From the NCBI RefSeq assembly GCF_965228935.1, contig NZ_OZ245846.1:5084001-5148000 (forward strand): a stretch of DNA of 64,000 nt. The letters run 5' to 3'. Source of the stretch: Ulvibacterium sp965228935 (lineage in GTDB: Bacteria; Bacteroidota; Bacteroidia; Flavobacteriales; Flavobacteriaceae). The position numbers and the translations under genes were made by a program. This document shows, piece after piece, positions 41,008 through 49,895 of this stretch; the first letter of the stretch is position 1, and each line of letters begins with the position of its first letter. The notes under the pieces are model-generated. The model was not told the DNA's origin, did not search any database, and saw nothing but the letters and a program-made list of their open reading frames with translations.

Positions 41008-43563
41008 CTAACCTCCTTCTTTTCGAAGTACTTCCAAAGGTGGACTCTGGATGACACTTCGGCTATTGCCCAAGCCAATCAACAACACCAAAGCGGTAAT
41101 GCCCGGTAATAAAATCAGGAAGGGTGCCCAAGAGGGAACAAAGGGTACCTCAAATACAAAGCGTGCCAATAGTTGCGCCCCGAAGAGGGAGAGCAAGATG
41201 CCCATGGTACTTCCCAAAACACCCAGATACAAGTATTCCAAAGCAGTGATTCTTAGGATTTGGGGGCTTTTGGCTCCCAAGGTACGTAACAAAACATTTT
41301 CCCGAATACGTTGGTATTTACTGGTTCGCACCGAACCAATGAGCACAATAATTCCCGTAAGGATACTAAAAAAGGCCATAAAGTTGATAACCCAGGAAAT
41401 CTTATCTAGAATACCCTCCAATATCCCGAGCAACTGGCGTAGATCTAAAATAGAAACATTGGGGAACTTACGGACCAACTCTCGCTGCAATTGTGCCGAA
41501 GCGGCCTCGTCGGGGGCCCTGGTGGTCAATACATGGAATTGGGGCGCATTTTCCAAGATGCCCTGGGGGAAGAGTATGGAAAAGTTGGGTTGCATCCTAC
41601 CCCAATCCACGGCCCGTACACTCCCTACAAAAGTCTTCATCAATACGCCCTGCACATTGAACAATATCGTATCCCCGACCACCACCTTGGCATCCCTCGC
41701 AATGTTATCGGCCACGGAGATAGGAATGGGAGCGTCCGTATTGGCCTGGGAAATCCATTCACCACTGGTAAGCATTTCCGAATCGATCAAGGAATCGCGA
41801 TAGGTGACCCTAAACTCATGGTTAAGGATCCATTTGTTCATATTCAAAGTGGTGTCCTGGCGAAGTTCGTTTACGCCCCGCCCTTTGATGCTATGGATTC
41901 GCATGGTAACAATCGGAATATTGTCGATGACCGGAAGCCCTTTGGGTAAGATGCTCTCGGCCACGGAATCCTTCTGCTCGGTCTGTACATCCAAGAGAAT
42001 AATATTGGGACTCTGTGAACTATCCTCCACCCTAGCCTTGGCCAATAGGATATCTTTACTAAAGTAAAGCGTGCTGATCAGGAAAGCACCGACCCCAATG
42101 GCCAAGATCAAGACCAAGGTCTGGTTATTGGGGCGAAAGAGGTTTAGCAGACTTTGACGGGCGGTGAATCCCCATGAGGTCGGGAAATATTTTTTTACTC
42201 CGCGCATGAGCAAATTGGCCAATCCACCTAAAACTGAAAAAACGGCCAATACACTGAGTACAAAATAGAGGGAATACCTCCAATTATCCAACAGCCATTG
42301 GGCAAATCCTAGAACGAACAACAGAATACCGGCCATGACCAGTGCCACCGCCCTTCGGGAACGAACCGGGGTTCCTTCCTGAATGCGGAGAACCTGCAAG
42401 GGTGAGACGAACCATGTACTTAACAAAGGTAACAGTGCAAACAGAACGGACATTAAAATACCCAGTAACAATCCCATGAAAATGGGCTTTGCCGAAAGTG
42501 AAAGCACTACTTCAAAGGGCAGGAAATCTTGTAGAAGCACGGGAAAGGACTGCTGAAGAATCAACCCCGCTGCCGTCCCGATTATTCCACCCAAAAGTCC
42601 CAATCCTGCAATTTGTAAAAGGTAAATCAAGAACGTCTGTTTTCGGGTAGCACCAATACATTTAAGCACCGCAATGGAACGCAACTTCTCCTTGATATAG
42701 ATATGTACCGAACTAGCAATACCCACACAGCCCAATAACAAGGCAATAAACGCTACCAAATTCAGAAACTTGCCTACATTCCCGAACCTACGGCCCATAC
42801 GTCTACTCGTTACCGTATGGACATCCAGATCGGCCTTTTCGGCATCAAGAAGGGGATCCAATTTATCGTTCAACGTGCTCAAATCGGTATCCGCATCGGC
42901 CTCAAAAAAATAATTATATTCAATACGGCTTCCGGTCTGCAGTAATCCCGTTGCCTCAATGGATCCATAGGGTACCCATACCGGCGGGGCGATCGAACTG
43001 AATACACCCGTAGTTCCCGGACCGGAATCCAAGCGTCCTATAATGGGAAAGGTAACGTCCCCGATTTTAATATTGTCCCCCACTTTGAGGTTAAACTGTA
43101 ACATAACGGTAGCATCCACCAAAGCTCCGTTCTGCTCCTGATAGGTGTCGCCGGCATTCTCCGGATAGGTCTCCAAATCGCCATATAACGGATAACCACC
43201 TTCTATACCGCGAACTTCCACCAATTTGGTCGACCCGCTTTTTGGAAAAGCGGCCATGGAGACAAACTTTACTTCCATCGCCTCGGCGCCCAAGGAATCA
43301 ATAAGGGCCTGGACTTTCTCTGTGGGCAATTGCTTGGTCTCTATGGTGAAATCGGCACCCATGAGGGCCTTGGATTGCAGGGCAATATTCTCTTTGAGGC
43401 TTTCACTAAAGGATTGGATGGATACAACGGCCGCGATGCCCAAAATAATGGAGGCCATAAAAAGCAACAACCGTTTGCCGCTGGCCTTACCATCCCGCCA
43501 GGCCATCTTTAACAACCATTGGGTACCTGCCGTAGTCTTCAAATTTCGATCGGTCTTGCTCAC
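41008..43563 (-). CDS. FtsX-like ABC transporter permease (YbbP type)
   Basis: 851 residues with two FtsX/MacB-type permease domains. Helices lie near 33-50, 265-290, 310-340, 360-390 and 415-475, and again near 490, 725, 775 and 815. Large periplasmic domains separate them. The ATG overlaps the ATPase stop by four bases (43560-43563), showing coupling. The arrangement ATPase-permease divergent from a GDSL esterase is the same as ybbA-ybbP-tesA of enterobacteria. Such transporters probably move lipids or lipoproteins; the substrate is unknown. Confidence 0.9.
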   Translation of the reverse strand: MSKTDRNLKTTAGTQWLLKMAWRDGKASGKRLLLFMASIILGIAAVVSIQSFSESLKENIALQSKALMGADFTIETKQLPTEKVQALIDSLGAEAMEVKFVSMAAFPKSGSTKLVEVRGIEGGYPLYGDLETYPENAGDTYQEQNGALVDATVMLQFNLKVGDNIKIGDVTFPIIGRLDSGPGTTGVFSSIAPPVWVPYGSIEATGLLQTGSRIEYNYFFEADADTDLSTLNDKLDPLLDAEKADLDVHTVTSRRMGRRFGNVGKFLNLVAFIALLLGCVGIASSVHIYIKEKLRSIAVLKCIGATRKQTFLIYLLQIAGLGLLGGIIGTAAGLILQQSFPVLLQDFLPFEVVLSLSAKPIFMGLLLGILMSVLFALLPLLSTWFVSPLQVLRIQEGTPVRSRRAVALVMAGILLFVLGFAQWLLDNWRYSLYFVLSVLAVFSVLGGLANLLMRGVKKYFPTSWGFTARQSLLNLFRPNNQTLVLILAIGVGAFLISTLYFSKDILLAKARVEDSSQSPNIILLDVQTEQKDSVAESILPKGLPVIDNIPIVTMRIHSIKGRGVNELRQDTTLNMNKWILNHEFRVTYRDSLIDSEMLTSGEWISQANTDAPIPISVADNIARDAKVVVGDTILFNVQGVLMKTFVGSVRAVDWGRMQPNFSILFPQGILENAPQFHVLTTRAPDEAASAQLQRELVRKFPNVSILDLRQLLGILEGILDKISWVINFMAFFSILTGIIVLIGSVRTSKYQRIRENVLLRTLGAKSPQILRITALEYLYLGVLGSTMGILLSLFGAQLLARFVFEVPFVPSWAPFLILLPGITALVLLIGLGNSRSVIQSPPLEVLRKEGG

Positions 43564-44249
43564 AACGCCGTCGCTTTTTCCTCTGCCAAGATTTTTCCGC
43601 CCTTTAGTCTTAGAATATGCTGTGTTTTTCGGGCAAGGTCCAAATCATGGGTGACGATTACCAAAGTGGTACCGGCTTCCTTATTGAGCTCAAAAAGTAA
43701 TTGTACCACCTTCTCGCCCGTTTCCTCATCCAAATTTCCTGTAGGTTCGTCGGCAAATAAAATCGAGGGGCTATTCGAAAAGGCTCTGGCCAAAGCGACA
43801 CGTTGTTGCTCCCCCCCGGAAAGTTGTGAGGGATAATGGTTTAAGCGACCGGCCAATCCAACTTTTTCCAAAAGCTCCCTGGCCACAACGCCTGCATTTT
43901 TGGCACCCTGCAATTCCAGGGGTACGCTTACATTCTCCAGGGCTGTCAAGGTAGGCAACAATTGAAAATCCTGAAAAATGAACCCCACTTTTTGGTTGCG
44001 CAACAATGCCCTTTCGTCCTCATTGAGGGATTGAAGTTCGGTTCCACAAAGTTCAATACTACCCGTACCTGGTTTATCCAGTCCTGCACAAAGTCCCAAT
44101 AAGGTGGTCTTTCCGCTCCCCGAGGGACCAACAATAGCAAAGGTATCCCCCTCGTTTATGGCGAAGGATATATCGTCCAATACCGTTAATTCTTTGGAAC
44201 CACTGGTATACGTCTTCCCAAGGTGGCTAACGTTTAATATCTTTGTCAT
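43560..44249 (-). CDS. ABC transporter ATP-binding protein (YbbA/LolD type)
   Basis: 229 residues. Walker A GPSGSGKTTLLGLCAG is near residue 39, signature LSGGEQQRVALARAF near 143, Walker B ILFADEPTGNLDEET near 163, and switch histidine in IVTHDLDLA. The LolD/MacB/YbbA subfamily is clear. Works with the overlapping permease gene downstream. Divergent from the esterase gene 74 bases away. Confidence 0.93.
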   Translation of the reverse strand: MTKILNVSHLGKTYTSGSKELTVLDDISFAINEGDTFAIVGPSGSGKTTLLGLCAGLDKPGTGSIELCGTELQSLNEDERALLRNQKVGFIFQDFQLLPTLTALENVSVPLELQGAKNAGVVARELLEKVGLAGRLNHYPSQLSGGEQQRVALARAFSNSPSILFADEPTGNLDEETGEKVVQLLFELNKEAGTTLVIVTHDLDLARKTQHILRLKGGKILAEEKATAL

Positions 44250-44323
44250 AATCCTTTTCTGAAATGCCTAAAGGCATAAAGGACAAAATAAGGAAATGAT
44301 TTTGATATTTAGACCTCGGCAGC

Positions 44324-45016
44324 ATGCACACACTCTTAAAACTTTGTTATTTTTTCTCCCTGTTCCTTTTGTTGTCCTGTGGGGGCAAATCCACACAGAA
44401 ATCGGAAGACACGACAGCTGAATCGACAAATTCGTCAACGGAAGAGACAGAGAGGAAGGACAATAAGACCATTATCTTCTTTGGTGATAGTCTTACCGCC
44501 GGACTGGGCCTGGATCCCCAGGAGGCTTTCCCGGCCGTTATTCAGGGTACCTTGGATTCCCTGGGTATGAATTACACGGTAATCAATTCTGGACTTAGCG
44601 GGGAGACCACGGCCAGTGGAAGAAACCGATTGGATTGGGTATTGAACCAAAAGGCCGACATCTTCATACTGGAATTGGGTGCCAATGATGGATTACGGGG
44701 GATTCCCTTAGAAGAAACCCGAACCAATTTACAGGCCATTATCGATGCCGTACAGAAAAAAAATCCCAGCACCCAAATTGTTCTTGCCGGTATGCAGATA
44801 CCACCCAATATGGGACAGGACTATACCTCGGAATTCCGTAAAATATTTCCGGAACTGGCGGAGAAGAATACTTTGCCACTAATTCCTTTTTTGTTGGAGG
44901 GCGTAGCGGGCAATCCCGAATTGAACCAGGAGGACGGCATACATCCAACCGTTGAAGGTCAAAAAATCGTGGCCAACAACGTATGGGCGGTTCTGGAGGG
45001 TGTTTTACGGAACTAA
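44324..45016 (+). CDS. TesA-like SGNH arylesterase/lysophospholipase, lipoprotein
   Basis: 230 residues. Lipobox LLSC with Cys19, then a Ser/Thr/Glu-rich linker (about 20-48). The SGNH hydrolase domain has block I FFGDSLTAGLG (Ser56), Gly in block II (SGLSGETTA), block III LGANDGLRG and the Asp/His pair in EDGIHPTVEG. TesA enzymes hydrolyse thioesters and lysophospholipids. The adjacency to the YbbAP-like transporter is conserved across phyla and suggests a joint role in envelope lipid handling. Confidence 0.92.
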   Translation: MHTLLKLCYFFSLFLLLSCGGKSTQKSEDTTAESTNSSTEETERKDNKTIIFFGDSLTAGLGLDPQEAFPAVIQGTLDSLGMNYTVINSGLSGETTASGRNRLDWVLNQKADIFILELGANDGLRGIPLEETRTNLQAIIDAVQKKNPSTQIVLAGMQIPPNMGQDYTSEFRKIFPELAEKNTLPLIPFLLEGVAGNPELNQEDGIHPTVEGQKIVANNVWAVLEGVLRN

Positions 45017-45310
45017 ACCACTCTTACTCTTCCAAAGCCAAAGGTTTGAGCGATCAATGAAATTGTCGGAGGTTATTGGGTTTTAAGTTATTTTTTACTT
45101 TGGGCAACAATAACTTAGTAACCAGGCAACTTTTTTAAAATCGGGATATTCACGGAAAACGGCCCCAAAAAGTTCATGGGACACCAAAAGTACATACCTG
45201 TCGGTCATGGTCAATGAGCCTTGTCGAATGCAGGCAGGGTTTCAACCAACGATCGCAATCAATGCATTTATTTATAGTATCTTAAGGCATCAACCTAAGA
45301 TTACTCTATC

Positions 45311-46180
45311 ATGAAGAGGTTTTTTGTCCTATACCTGATTATCGTCCTTAGCTCCTGTAAATCCGACAAAAAGAAGACCGAAACTACGGAACAATGGACC
45401 TCCCTCTGGAATGGCACCGACCTGAGCGGCTGGCATAGTTATCTGGGAACACCGTACCAAATGAAAACTGATAGCCTGGGCAATACCCTAGTTCCTTTTG
45501 GCATAGATAACGACCCCTCGGAAGTAATTACCGTGGTGGATACCGATGAGGGAAAGGCCATCCGAATTTCGGGTGTGGCCTGGGGCATGATCTACACGGA
45601 ACAGGGTTATCGGAATTACCACCTAAAGCTAAAGACAAAATGGGGCGAGGACATGCATCCTCCAAGGGAAAAAGGGCCTAGGGATAGTGGTTTGCTCTAT
45701 CATGGTTTTGGGGTACCCGGTGCCGTAAATAATTGGATGGATTCGCAGGAACTGCAAGTGCAACAAGGCGACATGGGCGATTACTGGCCCGTGGGCGATG
45801 TGGAAATCGATGTCCCGAGTATTCTCAAGGACAGTGTATATTATATCTATAAGGACAATGCGCCTTTACGTTCCTATTATTACGCCGAAATACTCAGGAC
45901 GGCAACCCATGATAGTTTGGCAAAGCGACGCGTGTTCAAGGCTTTTGATGCGGAAAGACCCCATGGTGAATGGAATGATGTGGAACTGATAGCCCTTGGG
46001 GATTCCAGTATCCATATTGTAAACGGGAAGGTAGTTATGCGACTATTCAATTCCAGAAAAATGTCGACCCAAGAAAAACTAGATTCGGGAAAGATTATAT
46101 TGCAATCCGAAGGCGCCGAGGTTTTCTATAAGGATTTATATATAAAACAGATTACGGAAGTTCCGGAAAAATATCGGTAG
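45311..46180 (+). CDS. DUF1080 lipoprotein (3-keto-disaccharide hydrolase family)
   Basis: 289 residues. Lipobox VLSSC (Cys16) and a concanavalin-like beta-sandwich beginning WTSLWNGTDLSGWHSYLG, the classic DUF1080 opening. GPRDSGLLYHGFG and WMDSQELQVQQGDMGDYWPVG in the middle and the terminal IILQSEGAEVFYKDLYIK are also typical. The family is now linked to cleavage of 3-keto-glycosides after C3 oxidation; that fits the Gfo/Idh/MocA and GMC genes elsewhere in the window. It lies 294 bases after tesA; nothing distinct is seen in that gap. Confidence 0.88.
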   Translation: MKRFFVLYLIIVLSSCKSDKKKTETTEQWTSLWNGTDLSGWHSYLGTPYQMKTDSLGNTLVPFGIDNDPSEVITVVDTDEGKAIRISGVAWGMIYTEQGYRNYHLKLKTKWGEDMHPPREKGPRDSGLLYHGFGVPGAVNNWMDSQELQVQQGDMGDYWPVGDVEIDVPSILKDSVYYIYKDNAPLRSYYYAEILRTATHDSLAKRRVFKAFDAERPHGEWNDVELIALGDSSIHIVNGKVVMRLFNSRKMSTQEKLDSGKIILQSEGAEVFYKDLYIKQITEVPEKYR

Positions 46181-46197
46181 TTGCTTAGAAGAAGGGA

Positions 46198-46437
46198 TTA
46201 AGCCAATTTAGCCCGGTTTCTTTTGGTTGTAAAAGACAAAGCCTTTTTTACCTTTGCATTGGAACGCTTGTACAAACGGGCAACCTCAGCCTTGTTCTCG
46301 AAAGAAATTCCTTCCTCAATGGTCTCGGTAACGATTCCTATTTCAATGGTCTCAACCTTTACTTCTGAAGTAGTATCCTGGGCTTGGGCAGCGATTCCGA
46401 TGAAGAGAACAAAAATTAAAGTTACTAGCGTTTTCAT
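46198..46437 (-). CDS. small exported protein, paralog 2 of 3
   Basis: 79 residues. Signal peptide (TLVTLIFVLFIGIAAQAQ), mature part DTTSEVKVETIEIGIVTETI with an acidic stretch and EVARLYKRSNAKVKKALSF, and a basic end TTKRNRAKLA. Nearly identical to paralog 3 and clearly related to paralog 1. The charge layout (acidic first half, strongly basic end) suggests binding to a polyanion or self-association; that is inference. Convergent with the DUF1080 gene 17 bases away. Confidence 0.8.
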   Translation of the reverse strand: MKTLVTLIFVLFIGIAAQAQDTTSEVKVETIEIGIVTETIEEGISFENKAEVARLYKRSNAKVKKALSFTTKRNRAKLA

Positions 46438-46442
46438 GACTT

Positions 46443-46465
46443 GCGTTTTTATATAATAAAAACGC
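46443..46465 (-). promoter_or_regulatory. leader hairpin of paralog 2
   Basis: Perfect 10-bp stem GCGTTTTTAT / ATAAAAACGC with a 3-base loop, ending only 5 bases from the start codon. Identical at 48553-48575 before paralog 3. A structure this close to the start should affect ribosome access or mRNA stability. Confidence 0.6.
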
Positions 46466-46494
46466 CGTGAAGCATATCCTACCGAGTTTCGATT

Positions 46495-46545
46495 CGCTGA
46501 AAACCCCTTATTTTTCGGTATCTGACAGAAATTGGGATAAAGTGC
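46495..46545 (-). promoter_or_regulatory. shared upstream element of paralog 2
   Basis: Blocks GCACTTTATCC, CCGAAAAAT, GG-GT and TTCAGCG in gene direction, the same order as upstream of paralogs 1 and 3. Near end 58 bases from the start codon. Confidence 0.55.
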
Positions 46546-46748
46546 ACAATAGCATCGGTGAACGGAAGGATACCCAAAATCACTTTACCGAAAGAAGGTG
46601 CGTTTTAACGGAATTCCAGCCTTTGATTTTAATCATAAAAAACCCGTTTGTTTAAAAAATAGATAGGAAAATTGGGTCGGTTTATAAGGTATTAGAGATA
46701 ATCCTAACTTTATAGAGCGGTGATTTATGCCCAATTAGTGATACTACA

Positions 46749-48266
46749 ATGAAAAAATACGTTTTGTTTGCGCTGCTTTTGGTTTGTCTATATTCCTGTA
46801 ACCCGAAGAAAGAGGTCGAGGAAAGACCCAATATCGTTTTGATTATGGCCGATGATATCGGTTTTTCGGATATCGGGAGCTATGGAAGCGAAATCCAGAC
46901 CCCGAATATCGATTTTTTGGCCGAAGGCGGCATGCGGTTTACTACCTTCTATAATATGGCCAAATGTAATCCCACCCGCTCATCCTTGTTGACCGGTTTG
47001 TACACTGGCGGAAATGGGGCCGTCCACCTGGCACATCTGACCAAAAAGGCGGGATACGAAAACATCATGAGCGGAAAGGAGCACTTTGACCCTTGGGTGC
47101 CGGAGTATTGCACGGCCGAAAATGTGTTTGACCAGGCCTTTACCTTTTGGGCAACTACGGAATATTTTCGCCCGCCTTCCGGGGAATTCGAACGGCCGTT
47201 TTACCTAAATGGTAAGGAATTACAGGCCGAAGAGATTCAATTTGAACAATCGCCCATGTACAAAACCGATTTCATAACCGATTATGCGTTAAACTGGTTG
47301 GACGACACTTTTCAAAAGGAGAAGCCCTTCTTTCTGTATCTTCCCTACCATGCGGCACATTATCCCCTACAGGCGAGACCGGAGGATATCGCCAAGTACC
47401 GGGGTACCTACCTAAAAGGGTGGGATAAATTGCGAAAAGAACGCTTTGCGAAAATGAAGCAATTGGGTGTGATAACCGAAAATACAGAGCTAAGTCCAGC
47501 TGAAGGCAACCTCAACCAGTTTCGAAAACCGTTGGTACCGGAATATGTGGAATATTACCCATGGGACGGTCTATCCGCATCGGCCCAAGATTCCCTGGAT
47601 CTGGAAATGTCGGTGTTTGCGGCCATGGTAGACCGAATGGACCAGAACATAGGACGGGTGCTGGACAAACTACGCGAAAATGGAAAACTGGAGAATACCC
47701 TTGTCTTATTTCTGGTGGATAATGGTTCATGTCCCTTTTATACCAATAAAGTAAAGGATGTGGCCCCTGGTCCGGCGGATTCCTATTGGAGCCTACGCGC
47801 CACTTGGGCCAACTTGGGAAATACGCCCTTTCGGCAATACAAGCAATGTGGGCACGAAGGCGGGAGCCATACCCCCTTTATCGCGTATTGGCCCGATCAT
47901 ATAGTCCCGGGGACCATTACCCGGCAGCCCGGACATGTAGTGGATGTGGCCCCTACTTTTTTGGAAGTACTGAAAACTTCCTATCCGGATTCTATAAACG
48001 GCCATGCTACCCTACCGCTTCAAGGGAGTTCGCTAGTGCCTATTTTTAAGGGCGAAGAAAGAATGGAGCCCGATTTTTTTGTCTCCGGCCTGGATAAGTT
48101 CCGTATGTTCCGAAAGGGGGATTATAAAATTGTAAGGCTCAATGGTGGAGATTGGGAACTCTATCATATAAAGGAAGACCCTACGGAACTCAACAACCTG
48201 GCCTCGACCTTTCCCGAAAAGGTAAAGGAACTGGCCGATGAGTACACTTCGTTACATCTGAATTGA
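46749..48266 (+). CDS. family S1 sulfatase, lipoprotein
   Basis: 505 residues. Lipobox CLYSC (Cys17). The metal site opens with IVLIMADDIGFSD, and the formylglycine motif is CNPTRSSLLTG with Cys73, Pro75 and Arg77 (Thr in the Ser position of C-x-P-S-R, common in Bacteroidota). Further ligands are YLPYHAAHYPL near 198 and FLVDNGSCPFY near 324. Outer-membrane or periplasmic removal of sulfate from a sulfated glycan, typical of marine polysaccharide users; needs formylglycine maturation by an enzyme not in this window. Flanked by ~400-base direct repeats. No glycoside hydrolase is immediately adjacent. Confidence 0.92.
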   Translation: MKKYVLFALLLVCLYSCNPKKEVEERPNIVLIMADDIGFSDIGSYGSEIQTPNIDFLAEGGMRFTTFYNMAKCNPTRSSLLTGLYTGGNGAVHLAHLTKKAGYENIMSGKEHFDPWVPEYCTAENVFDQAFTFWATTEYFRPPSGEFERPFYLNGKELQAEEIQFEQSPMYKTDFITDYALNWLDDTFQKEKPFFLYLPYHAAHYPLQARPEDIAKYRGTYLKGWDKLRKERFAKMKQLGVITENTELSPAEGNLNQFRKPLVPEYVEYYPWDGLSASAQDSLDLEMSVFAAMVDRMDQNIGRVLDKLRENGKLENTLVLFLVDNGSCPFYTNKVKDVAPGPADSYWSLRATWANLGNTPFRQYKQCGHEGGSHTPFIAYWPDHIVPGTITRQPGHVVDVAPTFLEVLKTSYPDSINGHATLPLQGSSLVPIFKGEERMEPDFFVSGLDKFRMFRKGDYKIVRLNGGDWELYHIKEDPTELNNLASTFPEKVKELADEYTSLHLN

Positions 48267-48307
48267 ATATTGCAAGTCTTCTAGAAGAATAAATCTGATA
48301 AGAAGGA

Positions 48308-48547
48308 TTAAGCCAATTTAGCTCGGTTTCTTTTTGTGGTGAATGACAAGGCCTTCTTTACTTTGCTATTGGAACGCTTGTACAAACGGGCAACCTCAGT
48401 TGTGTTTTCGAAAGAAATTCCTTCTTCAACAGTCTCGGTAACGATTCCCATTTCAATGGTCTCAACCTTTGTTTCAGAAGTAGTATCCTGAGCTTGGGCG
48501 GCGATTCCGATGAAGAGAACAAAAATTAAAGTTACTAGCGTTTTCAT
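48308..48547 (-). CDS. small exported protein, paralog 3 of 3
   Basis: 79 residues, differing from paralog 2 at only about six positions (for example ETKVETIEMGIV and ENTTEVARLYKRSNSK). Signal peptide and basic tail are unchanged. The ATG at 48547 is chosen by comparison with paralog 2; the longer frame runs through the promoter. Substitutions concentrated between signal and tail, with the reading frame intact, suggest both copies are functional. Confidence 0.8.
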   Translation of the reverse strand: MKTLVTLIFVLFIGIAAQAQDTTSETKVETIEMGIVTETVEEGISFENTTEVARLYKRSNSKVKKALSFTTKRNRAKLA

Positions 48548-48552
48548 GACTT

Positions 48553-48575
48553 GCGTTTTTATATAATAAAAACGC
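48553..48575 (-). promoter_or_regulatory. leader hairpin of paralog 3
   Basis: Identical to the hairpin at 46443-46465, 5 bases from the start codon. Confidence 0.6.
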
Positions 48576-48604
48576 CGTGAACCGTATCCTTCCGGGTTTC
48601 GATT

Positions 48605-48655
48605 CGCTGAAAACCCCTTATTTTTCGGTATCTGACAGAAATCGGGATAAAGTGC
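48605..48655 (-). promoter_or_regulatory. shared upstream element of paralog 3
   Basis: Same blocks as at 46495-46545, 58 bases from the start codon. Confidence 0.55.
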
Positions 48656-48833
48656 ACAATAGCATCGGTGAACGGACGAAGATCCCAAATCACTTTACCG
48701 ATATTCTTTGCTTTTTATCCCTAAATCGATTTAAAAAAGTAGCTGTCATCAAAAGCGTGAACTACCTCGAATGCAGGCTTAATTCCTGGTCAAAAAAAGA
48801 GATATACGGACAACAGTTTCGCCTAACCCCTAG

Positions 48834-49514
48834 TTATAGCTTAAACAGAAGATTGGGATCTGGGCAGTTGCTGGAATAAAAATCCAAGTCCGTACGGGAA
48901 CATACTCCTGGATAATCGCCTTGATTATGTTGCATATCCTGGATAATTTGAAAATGGAGGTGCGGGGCATAATGTACGTTGATATCCGGCGTACCCAAGG
49001 TGGCCAAGGCCTCTCCCGGTCGGAACTCTTTCCCGGTATACAGGCCTTCCAGGGATTCCGGGGAAAGATGTCCATATAGTGTATGGAAGGTCACCCCCTT
49101 TACTTCATGTATCAGAATGATTGTAGGCCCATAATCTCCAGGCGTGGTATTGTTTCGAAAACTATGCACTTTCCCAAGCAATGGGGTGACTACTTGGGTT
49201 CCGGCCGGTGCCCAAAAGTCTATCCCCAAATGGATATTCCGGGGCGGCTTTCCTTGGGTGGCAAAGCCCGACTTATCCGCATAAAGATTCCGCTGTTCCA
49301 AATAGCCCCCATAGGCCACCGCCGCCGAACGTTGTTTTAGAACTTGATCAATATAGGCCTGACATTGGTCGGGATCCGTGATGGCCATCCCTTCCAAATC
49401 CGGATTATGGGCGGACAAGTCGATCGGGGTATAGGCACTTACTGAAATTTTAGTATCCAGTATCGCTACCGGTTGTTGTGAAATTCCGTTAAGAGTTATT
49501 TCCAAGGTGCACAT
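48834..49514 (-). CDS. M23 family metallopeptidase domain protein
   Basis: 226 residues. Zinc ligands of LytM/M23 are present: H-x3-D in NIHLGIDFWAPAGT (near 94-98), His in TFHTLYGHLS (near 142) and H-x-H in YAPHLHFQI (near 186-188). There is no visible signal peptide and the N terminus is unusual for a cell-wall enzyme. GGYLEQRNLY before the domain recalls the M23 module found inside large class-III aminotransferase fusions. Likely peptidase, but substrate and location are open. A possible -7 element TACATTTG (49519-49526, minus) lies 4 bases before the ATG, implying a leaderless transcript. Confidence 0.8.
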   Translation of the reverse strand: MCTLEITLNGISQQPVAILDTKISVSAYTPIDLSAHNPDLEGMAITDPDQCQAYIDQVLKQRSAAVAYGGYLEQRNLYADKSGFATQGKPPRNIHLGIDFWAPAGTQVVTPLLGKVHSFRNNTTPGDYGPTIILIHEVKGVTFHTLYGHLSPESLEGLYTGKEFRPGEALATLGTPDINVHYAPHLHFQIIQDMQHNQGDYPGVCSRTDLDFYSSNCPDPNLLFKL

Positions 49515-49526
49515 GTATCAAATGTA

Positions 49527-49895
49527 TTCATTTCGGCAAAACCGGATATAGGGCTTTCAAAAGAAAGTGCAATTGCAAGTCATTTCCTAAAACAGAAAAG
49601 CTCCAAAGTTGTAATGAGAAAAGGGAATCGAAGTGGATTTCGTTTCCGATTTAAGGTTTGGAAGGATAAAACCTGCCCTAAAAAATTTTACAGTACATAT
49701 TTCTCATAACATCGATGGATTGATGGGGCATTCCTTAATGGTATTCTAAATGCTTGAAAAAGCAGTAAGTCGGGTAAAACACTGGTCATGTTCCGTTATT
49801 TTGAAGTATAACAAATATCAACTATATTAAATCGCACTTTAGATACTCGAGATACCGAAATGGTTTAAGTCGGGTGAATTACATCTTTTAGGAAC
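49527..49895. other. intergenic region without recognised feature
   Basis: Divergent gap between the M23 and enolase-superfamily genes. I see no ORF of coding character, no strong hairpin and no clear TAnnTTTG element for the plus-strand gene. Confidence 0.6.

Larger units (their letters stand above)
46190..46590. repeat. direct repeat copy A flanking the sulfatase gene
   Basis: About 400 bases covering a small-protein gene and its upstream region, closely repeated in the same orientation at about 48301-48700. Identity extends through the promoter to the shared CACTTTACCG (46581-46590 and 48691-48700). The two copies bracket the sulfatase gene. Confidence 0.8.
48301..48700. repeat. direct repeat copy B flanking the sulfatase gene
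   Basis: Same-orientation copy of 46190-46590, differing at scattered positions. Together they could recombine and delete or amplify the ~2.1 kb between them, which holds the sulfatase gene. Confidence 0.8.
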
